A stretch of 64,000 nt of DNA from Streptomyces katrae (GTDB lineage Bacteria; Actinomycetota; Actinomycetes; Streptomycetales; Streptomycetaceae), in assembly GCF_000717655.1 (NCBI RefSeq), contig NZ_JNZY01000022.1, positions 62,001 to 126,000 on the forward strand, read 5' to 3'. Made by a program: the position numbers and the translations under genes. The notes under the pieces are model-generated. The model was given only the letters and a program-made list of their open reading frames with translations, was not told the origin of the DNA and ran no database searches. Below are positions 8,972 to 17,142 of the stretch, piece after piece; position 1 is the stretch's first letter; each line of letters begins with the position of its first letter.

Positions 8972-10539
8972 CGAAGCCCACCACCGCGCGGGAAGCCGGC
9001 GAGCGCCGCTACGCCCGCTTCGCCACCGGCAGCGTCGGCTTCGTCGAGCGGCACGGCCTGTGGAACGCGGAGCAGCGGTCCGCGGCGGACGCCCTGGAGG
9101 AGACCCTGTCGGGCCTCGAGTTCGTCCGGGTCGGCTTCGGCGACCCGCACGGGCTGATGCGCTCCAAGACCCTCACGGTCGACGCCTTCCGCACGGCGCT
9201 GCGCAACGGCATCGACATGAGCCCCGGCCCGTTCGTCTTCGACACCGGCCACGCCGTGGGCGTCGACTTCTTCGCTCCCGGCGGCGGGATCGGCATCCCC
9301 GAACTGACCGGCGCCGGCGACTTCCTGATCGTCCCCGACCCGCTCACCTTCAAGGTGCTGCCGTACACCGAGGCGGCCACCGGCTGGGTCATCGCCGACG
9401 AGTACCTGCGCGACGGCAGCGCCCACCCGCTCTCCAGCCGGGCCGTGCTGCGCCGCCAGTGCGCCCGGGCCGCCGAGCGCGGCCTGAGCTACGTCGTCGG
9501 CCTGGAGGTGGAGTGGTACGTGACCCGGCTGGCCGGCGCCCGGGAGCACGGCCCGGCGGCCGCCTCGGCCACGGCCGCCGCGGCGGTCGGCGGGTTCGGC
9601 GTGCAGGGTGAACCGCCCGCCGTCGAACCGGTCAACAGCGGCTACCAGTTCAACCTCGACACCTTCACCGACGGCCTCATGCACGTCATCACCCCGCTGG
9701 CGCGCGCCCTGCGCGAGCTCGGCCTGCCGCTGCGCACCGTCGAGCACGAATCGGGGCCGGGCCAGCTGGAGTTCACCTTCAGCCCGATGAACGGCCTCGA
9801 CGCCGCCGACGCCATGCTGCTCTTCCGTACGGTCGCCAAGCAGATCTGCGCCCGCCTCGGCCACCACGCCTCGTTCATGGCGCTGCCCCGGCTGGAGCGC
9901 TTCGACCCGAGCGGCTGGCACCTGCACCAGTCGCTGTTCGACACGGCCGCCGACCGCAACGCCTTCGTACCCCGGGAGGGCACGGCCCTGCTGTCGCACG
10001 AGGGGCTCGGCTACGTCGCCGGGCTCCTCGAACACGCCGCGGACATCGCGCTGTTCGCCATCCCGACCGTCAACGGGTACCGCCGGCTCGACGAGCAGTT
10101 CTCGCTCTCCCCGGACCGGGTCGTGTGGAGCGCCGAGAACCGGGGAGCCCTGGTCCGCGTGCTCGGCGGCCCCGGCGAGGAGTCCACGCACCTCGAGAAC
10201 CGGATCGGCGAGCCCTGCGCCAACCCGTACCTCTACCTCGGCTCGCAGCTCGCCGCGGGCCTCGACGGCATCGAGCGCGGGCTGCGGCCGGGCGGTCTCG
10301 CGCAGGACCCGCACGCCCCCACGGAGGCGGCCCTGCCGCGCGACCTGGCCGAGGCCGTGGCCGCGATGGAGGGCAGCGCCCTGGCCCGGGACCTGCTGGG
10401 CAAGCCGCTCCACGACTGCCTCGCGCAGCTCAAGCGCAGCGAGGTGGCGCGGTTCGGCGCCTGGCTGGCCGGCTCGGGTCCCGCCGGGCCGGGCGAGACC
10501 ACCGTATGGGAACACCGTGAGTACTTCGGCGCCTACTGA
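8968..10539 (+). CDS. Glutamine-synthetase-like ligase, probably making glutamyl-hydrazide (FzmN-like)
   Basis: This 523-residue GlnA-family protein has a beta-grasp N terminus (VRVGFGDPHGLMRSKTL) and the catalytic barrel with GLEVEW, ESGPGQLEFTFSP, GWHLHQSL, NGYRRL and a late ENRIGEPCANPYLY segment. The family joins glutamate's gamma-carboxylate to an amine through gamma-glutamyl phosphate. Homologues in the fosfazinomycin and kinamycin clusters put hydrazine on glutamate as a carrier. It is longer than typical housekeeping GS enzymes (about 470) and is clustered with biosynthetic genes, so it is unlikely to be the nitrogen-assimilation enzyme. Its start overlaps the amidase stop by 4 bases. 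Confidence 0.87.
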   Translation: MTKPTTAREAGERRYARFATGSVGFVERHGLWNAEQRSAADALEETLSGLEFVRVGFGDPHGLMRSKTLTVDAFRTALRNGIDMSPGPFVFDTGHAVGVDFFAPGGGIGIPELTGAGDFLIVPDPLTFKVLPYTEAATGWVIADEYLRDGSAHPLSSRAVLRRQCARAAERGLSYVVGLEVEWYVTRLAGAREHGPAAASATAAAAVGGFGVQGEPPAVEPVNSGYQFNLDTFTDGLMHVITPLARALRELGLPLRTVEHESGPGQLEFTFSPMNGLDAADAMLLFRTVAKQICARLGHHASFMALPRLERFDPSGWHLHQSLFDTAADRNAFVPREGTALLSHEGLGYVAGLLEHAADIALFAIPTVNGYRRLDEQFSLSPDRVVWSAENRGALVRVLGGPGEESTHLENRIGEPCANPYLYLGSQLAAGLDGIERGLRPGGLAQDPHAPTEAALPRDLAEAVAAMEGSALARDLLGKPLHDCLAQLKRSEVARFGAWLAGSGPAGPGETTVWEHREYFGAY

Positions 10540-10635
10540 CGCGGGCCGCCGGGGACGGTCAGGGACCCGGCCGGACCACCGCATGACTTCCGTACGGCGA
10601 CGGCCCGTGGCGGACCTTCCGAAGGGATATGAACA

Positions 10636-11310
10636 GTGATCGTTGCGATGGACGGACCCGACGGCGCGGGCAAGAGCACGCAGGTCAAGCGGCTGCGGAG
10701 CTGGGCCGAGAGCCAGGGCCTGTCGTTCCGCGTCGTGGGCAAGTGGCAGGTCTTCGAGGAGGCGGAGGTACCGCAGGCCCGTTTCCTGCGCGGCACCGGC
10801 CTCGACGAACTGCGCGTCTGCATCGCCGAGATGCCCAACCCGGCCCGGATGCTCTTCCTCGGCTGGCTCAACACCCTGGCCGCGGAACGCGCCCGCGCCG
10901 CCGAGGCGGACCTCGTCGTCCTCGACGGCTACTGGGTCAAGCACGCCGCCACCGAACTGCTGGCGGGCTGCCCCCAGTCCCTCGTGGACGCGATCGTGGA
11001 CGCCATGGCGCCGGTGGACACCGTCGTCTTCTTCGACGTCACGCCCGAGGAGGCGCTGCGCCGCAAGAAGAGCGACATCACCCCGTACGAATGCGGCCGC
11101 GACCCGCAGTGCCGGCCGGAGAGCTTCCTGGCGCACCAGACGGCCACCCGTGCGGTCATGCTCGACTGGGCGGCCCTGCGCGGCTGGGACGTCGTACGGG
11201 CGAACACCGCCGAGGCCGCGGCGCAGCAGCTGCGCAAGCTGCTCGCGCCCAAGCTGGGAGTCGAGGTCAACCCCCGTCCCGCGGGCGCCGACGCCCCGGC
11301 CGGACACTGA
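10636..11310 (+). CDS. Thymidylate-kinase-like P-loop kinase
   Basis: This 224-residue protein starts with the P-loop GPDGAGKST at about residues 7-15 and has the overall length and order of dTMP kinase, including VVLDGYW and VVFFDVTPEEALRRK. It differs from housekeeping Tmk in lacking the usual DRY/SSxAYQ segments, so it probably phosphorylates another small molecule. The cluster has a nucleotidyltransferase and a metallophosphoesterase, which would allow a phosphorylated or nucleotidylated intermediate. GTG start at 10636 after GAAGGG; the stop overlaps the MFS start by one base. Its role is unknown. Confidence 0.75.
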   Translation: MIVAMDGPDGAGKSTQVKRLRSWAESQGLSFRVVGKWQVFEEAEVPQARFLRGTGLDELRVCIAEMPNPARMLFLGWLNTLAAERARAAEADLVVLDGYWVKHAATELLAGCPQSLVDAIVDAMAPVDTVVFFDVTPEEALRRKKSDITPYECGRDPQCRPESFLAHQTATRAVMLDWAALRGWDVVRANTAEAAAQQLRKLLAPKLGVEVNPRPAGADAPAGH

Positions 11311-12533
11311 TGCTGCGCGACGGGCAGGGCCTGCGGCGCGGTCTGGCGGCCGCGCTGTTCGTCCGCTACCTCGGGGCGGGCAGCTGGGCACCCCTCCAAG
11401 TCCTGTTCTTCGTCCGCTCCGTGGGCCTGTCCACCGGCAACGTCGTCATGGGGCTGACGGCGGCCGGGCTGGCGGGCCTCGTCGCCGGGCCCGTCGTCGG
11501 CCGGCTCGCCGACCGGTTCGGGCCGCGCGAGGTGGGCATCGCCGGCCTGGTCGCCCAGGCGGGCGCCGCGGGCGCACTGCTGCTGGTGGAGGGCATGCCC
11601 GGGTTCCTCGTGGTGATCACCCTGATCGCCCTGGGGCGCGGCGCGTTCCCCGCGATCAGCGGGGCGCTGATCGCGTACGTCGGCGGCGAGGACCGGGTCG
11701 CGTACCGGGCCCGGATCTACTCCCTGCAGAACCTCGCCATGGTTTCCGGCTCGCTGCTCGGCGGGCTGGCGCTGCAGGCCGACACCCGTACCGCCTATGT
11801 GATCGCGATCTGTGCCGACGTCGTCTCGTACCTCGTCGCCGCGCTGCTGGTGGCCCGGCTGCCGCACCTGCCGCCGGTGCCCAGGGAGCCGGGGGGCGCG
11901 CAGCGCTACGCCCTGGCCGACCGTCCGTTCCTCGCCGTCAGCATGCTCGCGGGGACCCTCGTCATGTTCGACGTCTTCATGACCGTGCTGATGCCGGTGT
12001 GGATCGCCGAGTACACGGACGCGCCGCGCTGGACCGTGTCGCTGGTCTTCGCGCTCAGCTGCGCGCTCGTGGTCCTGCTCCAGACCAGGGTCGCCAAGGG
12101 GGTCGAGACCCCCCGCGACGGTGCGCTGGCCATGCGGCGCAGCGGGCCGGTCATCGCCCTGGCCATGGGGCTGGTCTTCGCCGCCGCGCACGTGCCGATG
12201 TACGCGGCGATGGGGCTGATCCTGATCGGCACGGCGGCGCTGACCTTCGGGGAGATGCTGTTCACGGCGGGGGAGTACGCGCTGTCGTTCGGGCTGGCTC
12301 CCGAGCACGCCCAGGGCGAGTACCAGGGCGTGTTCTCCGTCGGGGTCGGCATCGGCGGGGCCGTGGCGCCGGCCGTGCTGAACGCGCTGTGCCTGAGCGC
12401 GGGCCCGCTGGGGTGGGTCGCGCTCGTCGCCATCATGGTCACGGCCGGGGCGGCGGTGCCGCCGGTGGCGGCGATCGCCGAACGCGGCCGGGCCCTGCGG
12501 GAGAAGGACCGGGAGCCCAGACCGGCCGGGTGA
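11310..12533 (+). CDS. MFS transporter, probable product exporter
   Basis: This 407-residue protein has about 12 hydrophobic segments in two blocks with a central charged region near residues 185-200. GRLADRFGPREVG after the second segment matches the MFS loop 2-3 signature GxLaDrxGrk. It is the only transporter gene in the cluster and the last gene of the plus-strand operon, so export and self-protection are the likely jobs. The start overlaps the kinase stop by one base. The specificity cannot be read from sequence. Confidence 0.83.
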   Translation: MLRDGQGLRRGLAAALFVRYLGAGSWAPLQVLFFVRSVGLSTGNVVMGLTAAGLAGLVAGPVVGRLADRFGPREVGIAGLVAQAGAAGALLLVEGMPGFLVVITLIALGRGAFPAISGALIAYVGGEDRVAYRARIYSLQNLAMVSGSLLGGLALQADTRTAYVIAICADVVSYLVAALLVARLPHLPPVPREPGGAQRYALADRPFLAVSMLAGTLVMFDVFMTVLMPVWIAEYTDAPRWTVSLVFALSCALVVLLQTRVAKGVETPRDGALAMRRSGPVIALAMGLVFAAAHVPMYAAMGLILIGTAALTFGEMLFTAGEYALSFGLAPEHAQGEYQGVFSVGVGIGGAVAPAVLNALCLSAGPLGWVALVAIMVTAGAAVPPVAAIAERGRALREKDREPRPAG

Positions 12534-12574
12534 GCGTCGCGGCCGGCCTGGGCCCGTCTTCGGGTGGTGCGGTC

Positions 12575-13774
12575 CTACCGGCCGCGCGCGTCCACCAGCT
12601 GCGCCACCCGCGACTCGATCCCCGGATCGTGGGAGGCGAACTCCGCGCGGCGTGCCTTCTCCTCGGCGCGTACGCGGTCCAGGACCGGCCCGGTCCACGG
12701 GGCGTCGAGGACGACGCCCCACAGGGGCCGGAGGCGGGCGGCCCGGGACACCTTGGCCTGGAAGGCGTCGCAGCTCAGGTCCACGGAGCGGTAGCCGTGG
12801 GCCGCCGCGTACTGCACGGCCTCGTAGTAGGTGAGGTTGAAGTACAGCTTGGCCTCGCGGGCGATGGAGTCGTCCAGCCCGTGCGAGCGGGCGTACATCG
12901 TGTCCCCCCAGAAGAAGTACTGGGTGAAGCCCACCATCCGGTCGCCCTGGTAGGCCGCCAGGATCCGGCAGTTGTCGTCGAACAGCGTGGCCTGCTGGGC
13001 GAAGCGCTCCGACTCGCTCGCGTCCGTGACGGGATGGCCGTAGCGGATCAGCACCTGCGCGGAGAGCGGGCCGAGCAACTGGTGGCATTCGGAGAGGCGC
13101 TTCACCTCGGTACGGCAGCCGGCATCGGTGTAGCGGCGCATCTCCCGGCGGATGGACGTGAACTGGTGCGAGGTGAACCGCCTGCGGTACCCCTCCAGGC
13201 CGTCGGGGTCGACGGGCAGGACCGCGGTCGCGTCCATCATCACCACCTGGTCCCGCGGGCCCAGCAGCGGCAGCAGCCGCTCCACCGACTCGTCGGTGAG
13301 GTAGAGCAGGGCCGCCAGGGCGCCGTCGGCGGCGCCCAGGGCGCGGAAGCGGTCCAGTACGGTGCGCACGCCCGCCGTGGCGAGCGGCCCGGCGGTGCCC
13401 GGGGCGACGATCACCTCGCTGGTGTAGCCGAGGCGGGTGCCGCCGAGGAGCAGCGGGCGCTCGGGCGTGGCGGGCTCGGCGGCGCCGGGGAACAGGACGG
13501 CGGGATCGTAGAAGTGCGGGACCTTCCCGGTGAAGCGGTGGGTGGGCAGGCCGGCGACGTACGAGCCGCCCGAGGAGGCGACCAGGTGGCGGGAGCCGGA
13601 GTCGTGCAGCTCCTCGCCGTAGAGCAGCCAGCGGTGGCTCGAGTAGAGGGCGGCGTCACCGGCGAGTGCGTTCCACTCGTCGACGTCCGCGTCGCGTATC
13701 GAGGCGAGCTCGACGAGCTCCGGGCCCCGCGGGTCCTGCGTACCGTCGGCCACGCCGTCCGTCCCTGCCGTCAC
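12575..13774 (-). CDS. GNAT/Fem-like acyl- or aminoacyl-transferase
   Basis: This is a 399-residue protein of the large GNAT type related to Fem-like and peptidogalycan proteins. The segment FTSIRREMRRYTDAG resembles the Fem-like 'S.RR..R.A...G' pattern, and the C-terminal half carries the acceptor domain with AAYQGDRMVGFTQYFF and LYFNLTYYEAVQYAA. Some members use aminoacyl-tRNA, others acyl-CoA. It ends the minus-strand operon of the cluster and starts with GTG at 13774. It might add an acyl or aminoacyl group to the product or protect an amine. The fold call is moderate and the role is open. Confidence 0.65.
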   Translation of the reverse strand: MTAGTDGVADGTQDPRGPELVELASIRDADVDEWNALAGDAALYSSHRWLLYGEELHDSGSRHLVASSGGSYVAGLPTHRFTGKVPHFYDPAVLFPGAAEPATPERPLLLGGTRLGYTSEVIVAPGTAGPLATAGVRTVLDRFRALGAADGALAALLYLTDESVERLLPLLGPRDQVVMMDATAVLPVDPDGLEGYRRRFTSHQFTSIRREMRRYTDAGCRTEVKRLSECHQLLGPLSAQVLIRYGHPVTDASESERFAQQATLFDDNCRILAAYQGDRMVGFTQYFFWGDTMYARSHGLDDSIAREAKLYFNLTYYEAVQYAAAHGYRSVDLSCDAFQAKVSRAARLRPLWGVVLDAPWTGPVLDRVRAEEKARRAEFASHDPGIESRVAQLVDARGR

Positions 13775-13826
13775 GCTGTGCGTCCTTCCCGATCATGAAC
13801 TGATGCGCTGGTCGTCCCGGTCAGCT

Positions 13827-14876
13827 TCACCCGGACGCCCGGTCGAGGATGCGAAAGTCGGCCATTGCGTCGTCGATGCGCAGGTAGGCGAGCCGGGCGG
13901 CCGTCGCGCCGCGGCGGGCGTACATGCCGGCGGCGGCGGCGGTGAGTTCCCCGGGGTCGGCCTGAGGGTCGGTCTCCAGGTGGTCCGACACGGTCGTCTG
14001 GACGAGGTCGGAGTCGGCGTCCACCGCCATGCGCTCGGTCAGCGTGACCGTGAGGCCGTAGCCGTTCTCCGCGGCCCAGGCGCGCAGTTCGCCGCCGATG
14101 ACGAGCTCCCGGTCCGCCTGGAGGAGGAGTCCGGTCAGATGGGCCGTCCCGCCCGCGCCCAGATGCCGGGGCAGTCCGGCCAGGACCCGGCGGCCGATGC
14201 CGAACCCGTCCTCGCCGCCTTCGTGGGCGGCCTCCTCGCCGCGGGCCGACAGGGTCGGCAGGAAGGGGATGTTGGCGATCACGCGGTCGTACGGCTCCAC
14301 CCCGGCCGGGAGCGGGCCGTACAGGTCGCCGACGAGGACCTCGATCCGGTCGTCCATCCCGTTGATCTCCGCGTTGAGCCGGGCCACTTCGGCCGTCTCG
14401 GGCAGCAGCTCCACCAGCGTGGCCCCGGCCCCCCGCTGCGCGGCCACCAGTCCCTGGAAGCCCGGCCCGGAGCAGAGGTCGAGGACGCGGTCCCCCGCCC
14501 GGCAGCCGGTGCGGCGGGCCAGGGCGACGGAGTCCCGGCCGAAGTAGTGGCGCACGGGGAAGGGGCTCGGCGGCTCCGCGAAGAGCCACACCCCCGCGGA
14601 GCGGAACAGGCTGACGTCGACCAGCCGGACCTCGTCCCCGCGCCGGACGGCGACCCCGCTCTCGACCAGGGCGGGCAGCGCCTGCGCGAGGGCGGCCGGC
14701 AGCCGGTCGGCCGCCACGGGCTCCCCGAGCAGCAGGAACCCGGCGAGGGCGCGCAGCTCCCCGTCGAGGCCGCGGGTGGCGGCGGCCCATTGGAGGCGGT
14801 CCACCGAGTCCCCGGGGAAATCGGCCAGGAACTCGGCCAGCCCGGAGCGTTCGAGCGCGGTGACGAACCGCGTCAC
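13827..14876 (-). CDS. SAM-dependent methyltransferase with N-terminal helper domain
   Basis: This 349-residue protein has about 130 N-terminal residues that look like a winged-helix or dimer domain. A class I methyltransferase follows, with motif I VLDLCSGPGFQGL and an IANIPF segment resembling the NPPY motif of HemK/RsmC-like N-methyltransferases. Fosfazinomycin needs one O-methylation of phosphonoacetate and one N-methylation of a hydrazide; the NIPF motif favours N-methylation here, by inference. The GTG start at 14876 overlaps the dioxygenase stop by 4 bases, indicating translational coupling. Confidence 0.78.
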   Translation of the reverse strand: MTRFVTALERSGLAEFLADFPGDSVDRLQWAAATRGLDGELRALAGFLLLGEPVAADRLPAALAQALPALVESGVAVRRGDEVRLVDVSLFRSAGVWLFAEPPSPFPVRHYFGRDSVALARRTGCRAGDRVLDLCSGPGFQGLVAAQRGAGATLVELLPETAEVARLNAEINGMDDRIEVLVGDLYGPLPAGVEPYDRVIANIPFLPTLSARGEEAAHEGGEDGFGIGRRVLAGLPRHLGAGGTAHLTGLLLQADRELVIGGELRAWAAENGYGLTVTLTERMAVDADSDLVQTTVSDHLETDPQADPGELTAAAAGMYARRGATAARLAYLRIDDAMADFRILDRASG

Positions 14877-15784
14877 AGGACGGCCCCGGCCGCGGCGGCA
14901 CCCTCGCCGTGTTCCGGGAGCCCGATCCAGGTGCGGAGCATCAGCCGGCCGCCGTCGACCGGCTCCTCGTCGTCGAACGCGGTCCGGCCGTGCACGATCG
15001 ACCGGTTGTCGATGAAGATCATCTCGCCGGGCGCCAGCCGCCCGTGCGTCTGCAGATCCCGCCGGTCCAGCAGCGAGTCCAGCAGGTCCAGCGCCTTGAC
15101 CTGCTCGGGCGTCAACGGCGGTACGTGCGGGTGCCGGTGCCCGATCTCGATGTAGTCCCGCAGGTAGTACATCCGCTCCCGGCCGCCCCTGAACTCCAGG
15201 ACGGGACGCTCGGTCGTCAGCGGCACCCCCGGGGTGTCGTCCCGGGTGTCGAAGTGGACGGGCAGCCGCAGCGCCGCGAGCTCCTCGGGGTGGGCCCGCA
15301 GGATCTCCAGCAGATCGCTCACGTGCACCGTGACCAGCGCTCCGCCGCTGGAGGCCTGCCGGAAGCAGAACAGCGTGAAAATGTCCGGAAGCCGCCCCGG
15401 CCGGTGCGCCGCGTCCGTGTGCAGGCTGCCGCCCTGCCGGCTGTCCGAGTAGCGGCCCGTCGCCCCCTCGCCGAGTCGCACGCCCCGGTCCCGTACGTCC
15501 CGCAGCAGGGCCCCCGCACCGTCCTGCGGCAGCAGGTCCCCGGCCAGCCGGGAGACCGCCACCGTGAACCGGCGCGCCTGCTCCTCGGTGAGGTGGTCCA
15601 GGCCGCCGAGCACGAAGTACCCGGGCCGGGCGTCGAGGTGGCGGCGCACGTACTGCCGGATGCTCTCCCCGAACTCCCGGTACCGGTCCGCGCGTACGTC
15701 CTCCTCCCCGCTCTCGGCGACGGCCGTCGCCAGGGTGCGGTCGACGGGGTGGCGGACGGTCGAGAACGGATCGTTGCTGTTCAT
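14873..15784 (-). CDS. TauD/TfdA-type Fe(II)/2-oxoglutarate dioxygenase (FzmG-like)
   Basis: This 303-residue protein has the facial triad HTD in GGSLHTDAAH, the distal His in NRSIVHGRT and the oxoglutarate Arg in RLMLRTWIG. These enzymes hydroxylate or oxidise small acids. In fosfazinomycin biosynthesis one such enzyme oxidises phosphonoacetaldehyde to phosphonoacetate and later hydroxylates its methyl ester. Placement beside a methyltransferase and below pepM and ppd fits that role and explains why no aldehyde dehydrogenase is present. The ATG directly abuts the ATP-grasp stop and the 3' end overlaps the methyltransferase. Confidence 0.85.
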   Translation of the reverse strand: MNSNDPFSTVRHPVDRTLATAVAESGEEDVRADRYREFGESIRQYVRRHLDARPGYFVLGGLDHLTEEQARRFTVAVSRLAGDLLPQDGAGALLRDVRDRGVRLGEGATGRYSDSRQGGSLHTDAAHRPGRLPDIFTLFCFRQASSGGALVTVHVSDLLEILRAHPEELAALRLPVHFDTRDDTPGVPLTTERPVLEFRGGRERMYYLRDYIEIGHRHPHVPPLTPEQVKALDLLDSLLDRRDLQTHGRLAPGEMIFIDNRSIVHGRTAFDDEEPVDGGRLMLRTWIGLPEHGEGAAAAGAVL

Positions 15785-17122
15785 TCAGACTCCCAAGGCC
15801 TGGCTGCCGAGACGCTCCGGGACCAGTCCCGAACCGCGCAGCCACACGGCTATCTCTTCCGCGCAGTGCGCGACCCCCGAAACCCCGCTGCCCCCGACGG
15901 CCCGGAGCACCGCCCCGGCCGTCGCGCCGCGGCTGTCACCGCAGGCCAGGACCTGGGTGACGATGTTGTCGAGCACGACCGGCCTGCGCACGTCGAGGGC
16001 GCAGTTGTACGTCACCCCCGGCTCGGGGACCAGCTCCAGGGCGGTGATCCGGCCGGGCGCCCCGTCCGCCGCCGGCTCGATGAACAGGCGGGCCTCCAGA
16101 CAGTGCGTGTCCCGGTCGACGCGGATGCGGCCGGGGGCGGGCGCCGCGCCCTGCGCGAGCTCCATCTGGAGGGCCACCACGTCCAGGCCGGTCTGCGCCT
16201 CGCACATCCGGTAGGCCAGCGGCAGCCGGCCGTTGACCTCCAGGAAGTAGTGGCCGCGGGCGCCGACGATGAACTCGACCGTCGCCACGCCCCGCAGCCC
16301 CATCCCGGTGACGAGCCGGGCCGTGTCCCTGCGCATCCGCTCCAGCAGCTCCGGCGCCACGCCCTCGACCGGGGAGGCCTCCAGCAGTTTCATGCTGCCG
16401 TCGACCAGCAGGCTCTCCCGCTCGCCGAGCGGGTGCACGGTCCCGGCGTCGTCGACGGCGACGGTGACCCCGACCACCCGCCCCTGCTCCACGTACCGCT
16501 CGGCGTACCAGTCGGTGCCCTCGCCGCCGACTGCGGCCGCGTGCCCGCCCGAGCCCCCGTCCCTGCCGTCGTCCTCGTCCCGGGCGATCAGGGCGAGTGC
16601 CTGCTCCGCCTCGGCCTCCGTCTGCACGATGCGCACGCCGAGGCCGCCGCAGCCGGTGACCGGCTTGAGGATGACGGGCAGTCCGATCTCCTTGACCAGC
16701 CCGGCTATCTGCCGGTGCCCCGTCGCGTGCGGCAGTACGGGCAGGCCGAGCCGGTCGGCGGTGGCGACCGCGTGGTCCTTGTCGCGGGCCGCCGCGAGCA
16801 CCTCGGCCGTCGGCCCGATGAAGGAGATCCCGGCCGCGGCGAGCTGCCGGGGCAGCTCCGGGTCCTCCGCAAGAGCCCCGTAGCCCGGGTAGACCGCGTC
16901 GGCGCCGCAGCGCCGGGCCGCCTCGACGATCCGGCCCACGTGGTCGTACGTCTCCGCGAGCCCGGCGCCCTCGAGGTACTCGCACCCGTCTGCGGCGAGC
17001 GTGTGGAACCGCTGGGGGTCCGACAGGGCGACGACGGCGATCGGCGACCATCCCAGCGTGCGGAAGGTGTCGACGGCCCGGGCCGCGATCGCACCGCGGT
17101 TGGCGATCAGGACTCTTTTCAT
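15785..17122 (-). CDS. Biotin-carboxylase-fold ATP-grasp ligase
   Basis: This 445-residue protein has the biotin carboxylase N domain (KRVLIANRGAIAARAV), an ATP-grasp domain with ILKPVTGCGGLGVRIV and EFIVGARGHYFLEVNGR, and the C-terminal domain. The carboxylase motif usually read as RLQVEHxVTE is RLPLAYRMCE here, so residues needed for the bicarbonate/biotin chemistry are missing, and no biotin carrier or carboxyltransferase is encoded nearby. It is therefore more likely an amide- or hydrazide-forming ligase. Activating the phosphonate carboxylate for coupling to a hydrazide is an attractive inference. A GAGAAGG ribosome site precedes the ATG at 17122. Confidence 0.8.
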   Translation of the reverse strand: MKRVLIANRGAIAARAVDTFRTLGWSPIAVVALSDPQRFHTLAADGCEYLEGAGLAETYDHVGRIVEAARRCGADAVYPGYGALAEDPELPRQLAAAGISFIGPTAEVLAAARDKDHAVATADRLGLPVLPHATGHRQIAGLVKEIGLPVILKPVTGCGGLGVRIVQTEAEAEQALALIARDEDDGRDGGSGGHAAAVGGEGTDWYAERYVEQGRVVGVTVAVDDAGTVHPLGERESLLVDGSMKLLEASPVEGVAPELLERMRRDTARLVTGMGLRGVATVEFIVGARGHYFLEVNGRLPLAYRMCEAQTGLDVVALQMELAQGAAPAPGRIRVDRDTHCLEARLFIEPAADGAPGRITALELVPEPGVTYNCALDVRRPVVLDNIVTQVLACGDSRGATAGAVLRAVGGSGVSGVAHCAEEIAVWLRGSGLVPERLGSQALGV

Positions 17123-17142
17123 GGCCTGCTCTCAGCCTTCTC

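Noticed and set aside
8758..11391. Long minus-strand open frame opposite the amidase and GS-like genes
   Set aside because: Shadow of well-supported plus-strand genes; no recognisable domain and no ribosome site.
15785..17122. Acetyl- or propionyl-CoA carboxylase subunit
   Set aside because: The carboxylase motif is altered and no biotin carrier or carboxyltransferase is present in the cluster.
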